Below are positions 25,632 through 34,900 of a stretch of 40,474 nt of DNA, piece by piece. The stretch is from the NCBI GenBank assembly GCA_903917235.1, contig CAIWZS010000382.1:1-40474 (forward strand). The letters run 5' to 3'. The position numbers and the translations under genes were made by a program. Below the pieces are notes generated by a model, which saw nothing but the letters and a program-made list of their open reading frames with translations, searched no databases and was not told the DNA's origin. The first letter of the stretch is position 1. Each line of letters opens with the position of its first letter. The DNA is from an uncultured Planctomycetaceae bacterium (GTDB lineage: Bacteria > Planctomycetota > Planctomycetia > Pirellulales > UBA1268).

Positions 25632-25657
25632 GGAAAAGGCCATGGATAGCCTTTTCC
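25632..25657 (-). terminator. Hairpin after surE
   Basis: GGAAAAGGC, an eight-base loop, then GCCTTTTCC: a perfect 9-bp stem starting eight bases beyond the surE stop. It is the natural terminator for surE. There is no following T-run, but the stem itself has four A-T pairs. Confidence 0.65.
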
Positions 25658-25664
25658 AAGCACA

Positions 25665-26432
25665 TCAGCGTCCGGCGATCGTCCAGTTGCCGGCGGCGAG
25701 CATCTCGATGGCGGCACGATGGGTGAGGTCGTAATCGAGCGGCGTGAGCGTCACGGCACCTGACTTGAGGGCGGTGACGTCCGACTCCTGCGGGTGCGCC
25801 GACGGGGGCGGGTCGTTGGCGGCCCACCAGTAGGCGCGTCCCCTCGGATCGGTCCGCCGTTCGAACGACTCCCCGTAGCGGACGATGCTCATGGGCACCA
25901 CGCGGAGCTCCGGCGACCCGTGCAGCGCCCGGGTCGGAATGTTGACGTTGAAGAGACTGCCCTTCGCGGGGCGACGGTCGAGCACCTGACGAATCACGTC
26001 GAGGCCGATCTCGGCCGCCCGCGCGTAGTCCGGATGGTCGTCCCACTCGAGCGACACGGCGATGCTCGTGATCCCGAAGAACGCCCCCTCGATCGCGGCC
26101 GCGACCGTGCCAGAGTAGAGGACGTTGATGCCCGCGTTGAGGCCGCTGTTGATGCCGCTCACGACGAGGTCGGGGCGCGCCGGACAGAATTCCGCGATCG
26201 CGAGCTTCACGGCGTCCGCCGGACTGCCGTCGACCGCCCAGCCGCGATGCCGCTCCCCCTCGAACACCTCCTTCGCCGTCAGCGGCGTCAGGAACGTGAT
26301 CGCGTGGCCGACGCCGCTCTGCTCGGTCGACGGGGCCGCGACCTGCACCTCGCCGAGTCGGCCCAGCGCGCGCTCCATCGCGGCGAGGCCGGGGGCGAAG
26401 ATGCCGTCGTCGTTCGTGAGCAGGATCCGCAT
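25665..26432 (-). CDS. surE: 5'/3'-nucleotidase SurE
   Basis: A 255-aa SurE, a metal-dependent nucleoside-monophosphate phosphatase of stationary-phase survival. The N-terminal [15 protein letters not shown] (metal-binding DD), [28 protein letters not shown] and [15 protein letters not shown] are the family signatures. Length equals the usual 250-255. The start at ATG 26432 is the exact family N-terminus; the track start at 26501 is wrong. A -10-like TATAGT lies nine bases upstream of the ATG, so the leader must be very short. It diverges from guaA. Confidence 0.97.
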   Translation of the reverse strand: MRILLTNDDGIFAPGLAAMERALGRLGEVQVAAPSTEQSGVGHAITFLTPLTAKEVFEGERHRGWAVDGSPADAVKLAIAEFCPARPDLVVSGINSGLNAGINVLYSGTVAAAIEGAFFGITSIAVSLEWDDHPDYARAAEIGLDVIRQVLDRRPAKGSLFNVNIPTRALHGSPELRVVPMSIVRYGESFERRTDPRGRAYWWAANDPPPSAHPQESDVTALKSGAVTLTPLDYDLTHRAAIEMLAAGNWTIAGR

Positions 26433-26441
26433 GGAGGCGAC

Positions 26442-26449
26442 ACTATAGC
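26442..26449 (-). promoter_or_regulatory. -10 element TATAGT close to the surE start
   Basis: The minus strand reads GCTATAGT nine bases before ATG 26432, predicting a leader of only two or three bases. The core GCTATA matches the elements at 2058 and 5146. Confidence 0.5.
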
Positions 26450-26518
26450 AGTGCCGCTCCGAACGGGCCGCCTCGCCGGCCACGGCCGCGAAGCGTCGCA
26501 CATGGCGACCGCCGCGCG

Positions 26519-26524
26519 TATACT
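26519..26524 (+). promoter_or_regulatory. -10 element TATACT of guaA
   Basis: TATACTCCGGGC lies 33 bases before ATG 26558. It repeats the extended motif found before the CE15 gene and btaA. No ribosome site is evident in the short leader. Confidence 0.5.
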
Positions 26525-26557
26525 CCGGGCTTTTTCCGCACCGTCCGCGCCGCGTCC

Positions 26558-28180
26558 ATGGCCGATCCGGCCGTCGCCGACGGGCCGGTGCATTCGAGCC
26601 CGCCTCCCCGCATGCCCACCGCCGCCTCCGCCAGCCCGCAGCAGACCGAGCGGGTGCTCGTCCTCGATTTCGGGTCGCAGTACGCCCAGCTCATCGCCCG
26701 CCGCGTGCGCGAGCAGAACGTCTACTGCGAGATCGTGCGGCACGACCTCGCCGCCGCCCGCATCCGCGAGCTCGCGCCGCGTGGCATCATCCTCTCCGGA
26801 GGCCCGGCGAGCGTGTACGAGACGGGTGCCCCGCGTTGCGACGCGGAGCTCTTCCGGCTCGGAATCCCGGTGCTGGGCATCTGCTACGGCATGCAGCTGG
26901 CCTGCGATGCGCTCGGCGGAAGCGTCCGCGGCGCGCCCTCGCGGGAGTATGGTCGCGCGGAGTGCGAGATCCTCGAGGCCGACACGCTCTTCGCGGGCGT
27001 CACCTCGCCCGCCGAGGTGTGGATGAGCCACGGCGACCGCGTCGACGCCGTGTCGGCGGGCTTCGTGCCGCTCGCCCGCACGCCGGCCTGCCCGCTCGCC
27101 GCCGTGCGTCACCGCGACCTGCCGGTGTTCGGTCTGCAGTTTCATCCGGAGGTGACCCACACGCCGGCCGGCGGGGCGATCCTCGCGAACTTCCTGCGCG
27201 GTGCCTGCGGCTGCTCGGGTGCGTGGCGGCTCGACGACTTCGCGCGGACGACGATCGACCGTCTGCGCGCGACGATCGGCGACGACCGTGTCATCTGCGG
27301 GCTCTCGGGCGGCGTGGACTCGGCCGTCGTCGCCGCACTTCTCTCTCGGGCGATCGGGGATCGCCTCTCCTGCATCCTGGTGGACAACGGCCTGCTGCGG
27401 CGACACGAGGCGACGGCCGTCATCGAGGAGTTCACCACCCACTTCCGGACCGACCTGCACGTGGTCCGGGCGGAGGACAGGTTTCTCGACGAGCTCGCCG
27501 GCGTCACCGAGCCACAGGAGAAGCGTCGCCGCATCGGGCGCGCGTTCGTGGAGTGCTTCACGGAGGAGGCGGCGAAGATCGCGGGTGCGCGATTCCTCGC
27601 CCAGGGCACGCTCTATCCCGACGTCATCGAGAGCGGTGCAGCGGCGGACGGTCCCGCAGCGACGATCAAGCTCCACCACAACGTCGGAGGCCTTCCGGAC
27701 GACCTGAAGTTCGAGCTGGTCGAGCCGCTCCGCGACCTGTTCAAGGACGAGGTGCGCACGCTCGGACTGCAGCTCGGACTGCCGGAGCGCATCGTCTGGC
27801 GGCATCCGTTCCCCGGACCGGGGCTCGCCGTCCGCTGCCTCGGCGAGGTCACGAAGGCACGGCTCGATCGCCTGCGTGACGCCGATGCGATCGTGCTCGA
27901 GGAGCTCGAGACCGCGGGACTCATGCGGAAGGTCGCTCAGGCGTTCGCCGTGCTGCTGCCGGTGCAGAGCGTCGGCGTGATGGGTGACGCGCGGACCTAC
28001 GACGACGTGCTCGCCGTCCGCGCGGTGGAGACGGAGGACTTCATGACGGCCGACTGGAGCCACCTCCCCCACGAGGTGCTCGCCCGCATGTCGACCCGCA
28101 TCATCAACGAGGTCCGCGGGATCAACCGCGTCGTCTACGACATCTCGTCGAAGCCGCCCGCGACGATCGAGTGGGAGTGA
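26558..28180 (+). CDS. guaA: GMP synthase (glutamine-hydrolysing)
   Basis: A 540-aa GuaA that aminates XMP to GMP using glutamine. The class I glutamine amidotransferase domain comes first: [20 protein letters not shown], the Cys nucleophile in [12 protein letters not shown] near residue 109, and the His-Glu pair in QFHPEVTHT. The ATP-pyrophosphatase domain follows: P-loop [15 protein letters not shown] near residue 250, then the dimerisation domain with [12 protein letters not shown] and [13 protein letters not shown] at the very end. The first 30 residues are a Pro/Ala-rich extension; a start at the internal ATG 26612 is possible. Together with guaB the window supplies both steps from IMP to GMP. 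Confidence 0.98.
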   Translation: MADPAVADGPVHSSPPPRMPTAASASPQQTERVLVLDFGSQYAQLIARRVREQNVYCEIVRHDLAAARIRELAPRGIILSGGPASVYETGAPRCDAELFRLGIPVLGICYGMQLACDALGGSVRGAPSREYGRAECEILEADTLFAGVTSPAEVWMSHGDRVDAVSAGFVPLARTPACPLAAVRHRDLPVFGLQFHPEVTHTPAGGAILANFLRGACGCSGAWRLDDFARTTIDRLRATIGDDRVICGLSGGVDSAVVAALLSRAIGDRLSCILVDNGLLRRHEATAVIEEFTTHFRTDLHVVRAEDRFLDELAGVTEPQEKRRRIGRAFVECFTEEAAKIAGARFLAQGTLYPDVIESGAAADGPAATIKLHHNVGGLPDDLKFELVEPLRDLFKDEVRTLGLQLGLPERIVWRHPFPGPGLAVRCLGEVTKARLDRLRDADAIVLEELETAGLMRKVAQAFAVLLPVQSVGVMGDARTYDDVLAVRAVETEDFMTADWSHLPHEVLARMSTRIINEVRGINRVVYDISSKPPATIEWE

Positions 28181-28376
28181 CCGTCGGCTCCACGACCACT
28201 TCCGTGAGAATTGGATGAGGGTCGCCGGGCCGCTTGTGAGCCCGCGGGGGGGACCCTAGCCTGACGGTCGACCTGGGCCGATGACGGCGCGCCGTGCCGG
28301 CCGCGTCACACCCTTCCGTTTCGGGGCCGTCGGGCCCGCTCCATCCGATCCGCACCGAGCACAGGACGCAGCCGCC

Positions 28377-29972
28377 ATGGAATTCTTCGACGCGCTCTCG
28401 ACCCTCGGACCGGGCCAGGTGCTCCTCCTCATCACGGCGCTCGTGATCGCCTTCGGCTTCGAATGCGTCAACGGGTTCCACGACACCGCGAACGCGGTGG
28501 CGACGGTCATCTATACGAAGAGCCTCAAGCCGACCCCGGCCGTCGTCTGGTCCGGCCTCTGGAACTTCATCGGCGTGCATGCCGGTGGCATCGGCGTGGC
28601 CTTCAGCGTCGTCCACCTGCTGCCCGTCGACCTGCTCGTCAACATCAAGACGGGACGCGGCCTCGCGATGGTCCTGGCCCTCCTCCTCGCCGCCATCATC
28701 TGGAATTTCGCGACCTGGTACCGCGGCCTGCCGGCATCGAGCTCGCACGCGCTCATCGGGTCGATCATGGGCGTCGGGATGATGAACGCCTGGATGGAGC
28801 ACGGGTCGCTCTTCAAGGGCGTCAACTGGCACAAGGCGACGGAAGTGGCGATGGCGCTCCTGCTGTCGCCGCTCATCGGGTTCGGGCTCGCCGCGGGCCT
28901 GCTGCTCCTTGGGAAGCGACTCATCCCGTCGCAGAAGCTCTACGAGGCGCCGAGCGAGACCGAGCCGCCTCCCATGTGGATCCGCGCGATCCTCATCGGC
29001 ACCTGCACGGGTGTCAGCTTCGCGCACGGGTCGAACGACGGTCAGAAGGGGATGGGACTCATCATGCTCGTGCTCATCGGGATCGTGCCCGCGACGTACG
29101 CGCTCAACATGGGCACCTCGCAGGCGGACATCACGGCCGTCGTCGAGGCCGCGCGCGACCTGCACGACGAGCTGCAGGCGCCGGAGATCGCCGGGCTCAT
29201 GGATGCGCTCAAGCAGGAGTACATGGCGAGCACCCGCGTCGAGAAGCTGCGCCGCAGCGAGGCCCTGGCGGCGACGATCGAGCCCTACGGCAATTTCGAC
29301 GACGACGTGCACGGCTTTGAATTCCGCAGTCCGGGCCTCGCGAGCGACCTCATTGACCCGTACCCGCGGGCTGACGCCGTGCTCGCGACGCTCGACCCGC
29401 TGCCGATCGCGAAGGATTTGATGAGTGCGCTCGATGGCAAGACGAGCTTCGAGGATCTCGGCTCGGAGGAGCGGTGGCAGGTCAGGACGCACCTCGTCGA
29501 GCTCGGGGCGTCGGTGCGGACGCTCGTGCGCACGTTCGGCGACAAGATGGCCGAGGATCGCCGGAAGGTGCTGATGAGCCTCGCGGGCAAGCTGTCCAAG
29601 CCGGTGGAGTACGTGCCGGAGTGGGTGAAGATGGGCGTGGCACTCTGTCTCGGCCTGGGCACGATGGTCGGCTGGAAGCGGATCGTCGTCACCGTGGGCG
29701 AGAAGATCGGCAAGACGCACCTCACCTACGCGCAGGGTGCGTCGGCCGAGCTCGTCGCCGCCGCCACGATCGGCCTCGCCGATGGCTTCGGCATGCCGGT
29801 CAGCACGACCCACGTGCTCTCGAGCGGTGTGGCGGGGACGATGTGGGCCAACAAGTCGGGCATCCAGGCCGAAACGGTGCGGGACATCGCCCTCGCGTGG
29901 ATCCTGACGCTGCCGGCGGTGATCTTCCTCTCCGGACTCATTTACTGGATCGCCACGCTGTTCGTCGGGTGA
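28377..29972 (+). CDS. Inorganic phosphate transporter, Pit family
   Basis: A 531-aa inner-membrane carrier that couples phosphate (often as a metal complex) to protons or sodium. The two inverted Pit signatures are visible: GFECVNGFHDTANAVATVIYTK near residue 23 and TGVSFAHGSNDGQKGMG near 210, plus GLPASSSHALIGSIMG and GMPVSTTHVLSSGVAGTM. Between the halves lies a hydrophilic, charged insert of about 180 residues (about 245-420) predicted helical and cytosolic. ATG 28377 begins at the family N-terminus; the 32 residues added by the track are not. The adjacent porin gene points to one phosphate-uptake unit. No PhoU-like pit accessory gene (DUF47) is beside it. Confidence 0.93.
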   Translation: MEFFDALSTLGPGQVLLLITALVIAFGFECVNGFHDTANAVATVIYTKSLKPTPAVVWSGLWNFIGVHAGGIGVAFSVVHLLPVDLLVNIKTGRGLAMVLALLLAAIIWNFATWYRGLPASSSHALIGSIMGVGMMNAWMEHGSLFKGVNWHKATEVAMALLLSPLIGFGLAAGLLLLGKRLIPSQKLYEAPSETEPPPMWIRAILIGTCTGVSFAHGSNDGQKGMGLIMLVLIGIVPATYALNMGTSQADITAVVEAARDLHDELQAPEIAGLMDALKQEYMASTRVEKLRRSEALAATIEPYGNFDDDVHGFEFRSPGLASDLIDPYPRADAVLATLDPLPIAKDLMSALDGKTSFEDLGSEERWQVRTHLVELGASVRTLVRTFGDKMAEDRRKVLMSLAGKLSKPVEYVPEWVKMGVALCLGLGTMVGWKRIVVTVGEKIGKTHLTYAQGASAELVAAATIGLADGFGMPVSTTHVLSSGVAGTMWANKSGIQAETVRDIALAWILTLPAVIFLSGLIYWIATLFVG

Positions 29973-30180
29973 GGCGGCTCCCCGCCGGGGGCTCCGGTCA
30001 GCGAGGCCGCCGCGTCGGCAGTCTCTTCCCAGTTTGCCGGCGCGCACCACGTGGCACCCGTTGTGCAGTCTGCCCGACGGGACGTTTCGGCATGTCCGTT
30101 CCTTCCGGCGCACTCGGCTGACGATTCTCACGATCGGACCCCACCATGATGGCTGGGGGCGACGTACCGGGAACGACGAG

Positions 30181-31893
30181 ATGCACGGACGATCCGGTTG
30201 CACCGGTCGGATCGCCTCGATCGTGGTGATCATCCTCGTCGAGATGCTGTCCGGTCACGCTCTTGTCCGCGACGGGACGTGGCGGGGCAGCGCGTCCGGC
30301 GCCGAGCCGTTCGGCATCGCCAGTCCGTCGGCGTCGCTCGGGGACATCGCGCCGGGCGGGACGGACCCACCGGCGGATGACACGGCGCTCGACGAGCTTC
30401 CGCCGGACGAGTCGATGCCCGTCGACCGATCCGCGGCGACGGCCATCCCGGACCGGGCCGCGGCCGGGCCCACACCCGCCGACGAGGATCCACCGATCCA
30501 CGACGTCGTCAACGGTCTCCCGCTGACCGTCCATTGGCATCACGGCCTCGCGCTCGAATCGCCGTCACGGGACTTCGCCATCAAGGTGGGCGGCCGCGTG
30601 CAGATCGACACGTCGGCGTACACGGAGGGCGCAGGGCCGGCCGCGCCACCCGCCTTCGGCGGCTTGAACCCGCCGCTCAACGGCGCCACGAACGTTCGTC
30701 GGGCCCGCATCCGCGTCGAGGGACGGATGTACGAGGTCTATGACTGGGCGATGGAGTACGACTTCGCCAATCAGCTCGACGTGAACAACGAGGCCTTTCC
30801 CACCGAGCGGGACATCGGCCCGCTGCCGGCCATCACCGACGCCTGGGTGCAGATCCGCGAGCTCCCGATCCTCGGGATCGTGCGCATCGGCAACCAGAAG
30901 GACCCCTTCGGCTACGAGCACCTCACGAGCAGCCGCTGGCTCAACTTCATGGAGCGGTCGTTCACGATGGACGCCTTCGTGGGGCCGTTCAACAACGGCT
31001 TTCAGCCCGGCATCAAGATCCTGAACGCATCCGATGACGGCCGCGTCATCTGGCAGGTCGGCGAGTTCAAGAACACGAGCAACGTCTTCGGTGCGAGCGC
31101 CACCGACGGCGGCAGCCAGACCGTGGGACGGCTCGTGGTGCTGCCCGTGTTCGAGGGGGAAGGGGAGCGGCTGGTGCACCTCGGCGTGGCGGGCAGAACG
31201 ATGGGACTCAAGCTCCTGCAGACCGAATTCGATCCCGCGACCGGGCTGCCGACGGGGCCGGAAGTGCCCGCCGTCCGCTTCCGCAGTCGTGGCGACGTGC
31301 GGAACGGGCCGCCCGGCCCGGTCAATTCGATCTACGCGGATGCCGGGCTGCTCGAGGGCTCGTGGCAGAACATGATCGGCCTCGAGTTCGTCGGCAACGA
31401 CGGGCCGCTCTCCTGGCAGGCCGAATACATCGGCTCGTGGCTTTATGACGCGGTGACCACTGGCAACGACCCGATCAATGCCGGCCGCCAGCCGCCGGCG
31501 GGCACGAAGGTCGGCACGGTCTTCTACCAGGGCGGCTACGTCGAGGTGCTCTACTTCCTCACCGGTGAGACCCGCACCTACTCGCGGCTGGAAGGCGTCT
31601 TCGATCGTCCGATCCCGAGGAACACGTTCTACGTGCTGCGGGGCGCCCGCCGACTGCTTTCGAGTCCCGGGGCACAGGTGGGCGCCCGCTACAACTGCCT
31701 GTCGCTCAACGACGGCGAGGTGAACGGCGGCGTGCTCAACGCAGTCACGCTCGGGCTGAACTGGCTGTGGACCCCGAATGCCCGCGTCTACTTCAACTAC
31801 GACTTCACCTACCGCGACTTCGTCAACCTCGCCGGGTTCAACGGCAGCGGCGGCATCCACGCCTTCGGCACGCGCCTGGCCTTCGACTTCTGA
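30181..31893 (+). CDS. OprP/OprO-type (phosphate-selective) porin
   Basis: A 570-aa outer-membrane beta-barrel precursor. An N-terminal hydrophobic stretch (IASIVVIILVEML) is followed by a Pro/Asp-rich region of about 80 residues. The barrel then has the family landmarks DFAIKVGGRVQIDTSAYTEG, NVRRARIRVEGRMYEVYDW, IGNQKDPFGYEHLTSSR with NFMERS, GARYNCLSLND and the closing strand FNYDFTYRDFVN, ending in a terminal Phe (LAFDF) as barrel assembly signals do. Phosphate or polyphosphate preference is known only for OprP and OprO and is inferred here, supported by the adjacent Pit gene. It is a paralogue of 36740-38572. ATG 30181 is the first credible start. Confidence 0.9.
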   Translation: MHGRSGCTGRIASIVVIILVEMLSGHALVRDGTWRGSASGAEPFGIASPSASLGDIAPGGTDPPADDTALDELPPDESMPVDRSAATAIPDRAAAGPTPADEDPPIHDVVNGLPLTVHWHHGLALESPSRDFAIKVGGRVQIDTSAYTEGAGPAAPPAFGGLNPPLNGATNVRRARIRVEGRMYEVYDWAMEYDFANQLDVNNEAFPTERDIGPLPAITDAWVQIRELPILGIVRIGNQKDPFGYEHLTSSRWLNFMERSFTMDAFVGPFNNGFQPGIKILNASDDGRVIWQVGEFKNTSNVFGASATDGGSQTVGRLVVLPVFEGEGERLVHLGVAGRTMGLKLLQTEFDPATGLPTGPEVPAVRFRSRGDVRNGPPGPVNSIYADAGLLEGSWQNMIGLEFVGNDGPLSWQAEYIGSWLYDAVTTGNDPINAGRQPPAGTKVGTVFYQGGYVEVLYFLTGETRTYSRLEGVFDRPIPRNTFYVLRGARRLLSSPGAQVGARYNCLSLNDGEVNGGVLNAVTLGLNWLWTPNARVYFNYDFTYRDFVNLAGFNGSGGIHAFGTRLAFDF

Positions 31894-31948
31894 AGGGCCG
31901 AGCTTCCGTCCCGTCCGAGATCTTGTACCGTCCGGACCGCCGCGACCG

Positions 31949-34900
31949 TCAGCGGATCGTGACGTTCGTCACGCCGGTGGGCAGCGTGGGATTCACGAAG
32001 AATTCCGCCGTGAAGGCTCCCGACGCGGAATCGAGAACGTGCTGGTCAATCGTCTTCAGTCCGAGGGAGCCGCCCGTCGCGTCGTACAGGTAGGCGAAGG
32101 CGGCGAAGAGGGCGCGACCCGTGTTGAAGAACTGGCCGGAGGCCGGCGGCGCGTTCTGTGAATAGGCCCCCGGCAGGGGCGAGAATGACTCGACCGACGA
32201 AGGATTGAGCGGGTTGGCCGGATCGAGCGTGGTCGTGCCGGGCAGCGTGTCGACGACGTACGAAACACGTCCTCCCGAATTCAGGAACTGCACCCCCAGA
32301 CGGCCCTTGAACGATTGGCCCTGCGAGCGTCCCGGCAGCGTGAGGATCGAGAAGGGGATACCCATGTCGATCACGATCGGGCCCGTCGCCGCCGGCGTGC
32401 CGTCGAACGTGAGCGTGCCCATGGCCGGCTGCCAATCGGGCGGACTCGTCGCACCCGGCGCGAGGCCGGTGGGGGCGAGACGCGTGTAGGCGAAGCCGCT
32501 CTGGGCCGCGTCGAGTCCGAGCGTGACCCCGTCCGGGGTGATGACGTAGCCGGCCCGCATCGAGCCGTCCCGCATCTCGTCGATGTTGAGGAAGGCGTTG
32601 TACGACTGGTTGAGCGCGGCGGTCGTGGGGAACGTGCCGAGGCCACTGCGGTCGAAGCCGACACCGAAGTTGGAGACGGGCGACAGGATCGACGCCCCGT
32701 CGCGGCGGTTGTCGGCGTACGACGCCCACCATCCCCCGGGGATCGTGACGGTGCCCAGCGGGCCGCCCGGCCGGGGCGCCGGCACCGGGATGATCGGCGC
32801 CGACGACCGCCGGCTGCCGTCGGTGATCGTCACGCTGCCGGTCGCGAACATCGTGCCGAACGTGGTGCTCGCCGCGACGCTGCCTGGGGGTGGCACGCTC
32901 GAGGCACCCACGGCCGAGACCACGAGCACGGGCACGGTCGCCACCGCAGGCCGTGCGACCGGCGTCGATGAGCCGGGCGGGGTGAACGTGGAATCGACGA
33001 ACGTGACCCGCTGCGTGGACCACGTCCCGAAGTAGAGGCGGTTGCTGCTGTTGAGGTAGACGTACCCGCGCGGCCCGTCGAGCACGATGTCGGGATCGAG
33101 TTGGAGGGCGTCGAAGTAGAGTCCGCGCGATCCCGTGTCGAGGTTCACCTCGAGCCGCCGCGCGCCGATCCGCATCGCGACCTTCGGATCGGCGGAGTCG
33201 GCACCGATGAAGTCAGGCGGCGAGGTATAGGGCACGAGGTACCGGCCCGTGTCGGCGACGTAGCCGTCGAGCGGGTTGCCTCCGGGGGCTGGAGGCAGGA
33301 CGCCGGCACCGAGCGAGACGTCGGTGAGCCCGTTGCGCACGATCGAGTTCGCCGTGAAGACGGTGCCGCTGAAGTCACCCGTGACGAGGTCGATTCCGTA
33401 GAAGCCGTTGTCGGCAAGAAGGTTGCCCCGGACGAGGAGCCCGGTCACGCCGGCCGGTGCCATCAGCCCTGCACGGGCGTTCGCACGGATGCGGTTGTCC
33501 GCGATGACCGTCCCGGAGAAGTCGCCCGGCGCCACCACGATGCCATGGGTGTTCGGGCCTCCCGAGACGAGCCCCCACGGATTCGCGCGGCCCCGCCGCC
33601 CGATCGTGTTGCGTGTGAGCGAGAGACCCCTCACGGAACCGGCCAGCTCGATCCCGAACGTGGCATTGGCCACGATCGTATTGCGGGCCAGCACCGTTCC
33701 CGTGAAGTCGCCCCCCGCGAAGCTCACGCCGCTGCCTACGTTGCCGCTGATCGTGAAGCCGGTGAGTGACGACCCACGTGAACGCCCGCTGAACGAGACG
33801 CCGCTGCCGACGAAGTTCCGCACGGCTCCCCCGCCGCGCATCGCGAGGACGGCCCCGTCGGCTACCGCGATGCCCGTCGCCGCCGCGGTGGACGCGGATC
33901 CGTCGAGGGTCACCGTCGCCCGCGCGGCCACCTCGGCCGGCGACGTGAATGCGAGGCCGGCCAACGGCGTGCGTCGCCCGATGGCTCCACCGAAGCGGAT
34001 CGCGCCCGCGGGCCGTTCAGCTCCGTCGCCGGAAAAGATCGACAGCGGAAACCCGCCGTCGAGGGTGCCGGCGAACGCCACGGGCGTTCCCTCCGTCTCC
34101 ACCCACGTCTGGCTCGCGAGTCGGGCCGGACCACCGACGGCGAAGCGGCCTCGACCCGTGACGAACGTGCCCGCCAGCGTCGTCCGATCGGCATACACCT
34201 GGTCGTGAGCCGTGGCGGCTCCGGCCACCGCCGTCGAACCGGCCGCGTCCGTCGTCACGCCCGCGAGCGGCACCGTCGGACCGATCGGACGGACGAACCT
34301 CGTGGCGGCACCGGACCGGACGGAAAGTCCCTCGCCGCCGGGCGTCGTGCCGTCGATCGCGCCGGTGAACGTGACCGCGCCGGCTGCCGCCCGCACGAGC
34401 GTGTCGGCGGCGAGCGTTGTCGCACCGGACACGGAGAACGCCCGGCCGTTCGTGCGGTAGGTCCCGCCGAGGACGGCGTTCTGGCCGTAGGACTGTGGAC
34501 CGAGCGTCGTGACCGAGCCGAGGACGACTTTCGCGGAGCCACCGTTGGGCCGCAGCCGCAGAAGGCCCGCCTCGACGTCGAACATGACGTCGAACATGTC
34601 GTAGAGGTTGAGCCCGGTGTTCACGTTGTTGCCGGTGGTCGCCTTCCCGCTGGACGACGAGTAGCCGACCTGGTTGACGGAGCCGTCGTTTCCCGCGATG
34701 AATGACCACGCGAGCGGCGGCGTGCCGGGAGCCGGTGGGAAGTCGACGGTCAGCCTCGTGCCGGGATCGACCGCGTCGCCACCGGAGGAAAACGGGTACG
34801 GCTCATCGGCCGGCCACTCGGGCAGCCGCACGCTCATCGACGGCGCTCCCGAATCGATGAGCGTCTGGAGTGGACCGAGCGTCCGGCTGCGATCCCCCAT

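Noticed and set aside
25427-25726. Possible small proteins starting GVTCHGSG on both strands
   Set aside because: The matching starts come from the inverted repeat arms read on each strand; no coding signature beyond that.
26288-28072. 594-aa minus-strand ORF opposite guaA
   Set aside because: Antisense to a complete guaA; its final residues are an out-of-frame reading of surE.
28181-28376. Riboswitch or Pho box before Pit
   Set aside because: I looked for paired stems and direct repeats of Pho-box type and found only a short GC palindrome near 28285 without supporting context.
28122-30233. 703-aa minus-strand ORF opposite Pit
   Set aside because: It covers the Pit signatures on the other strand and is almost entirely Arg/Asp/His/Glu low-complexity sequence.
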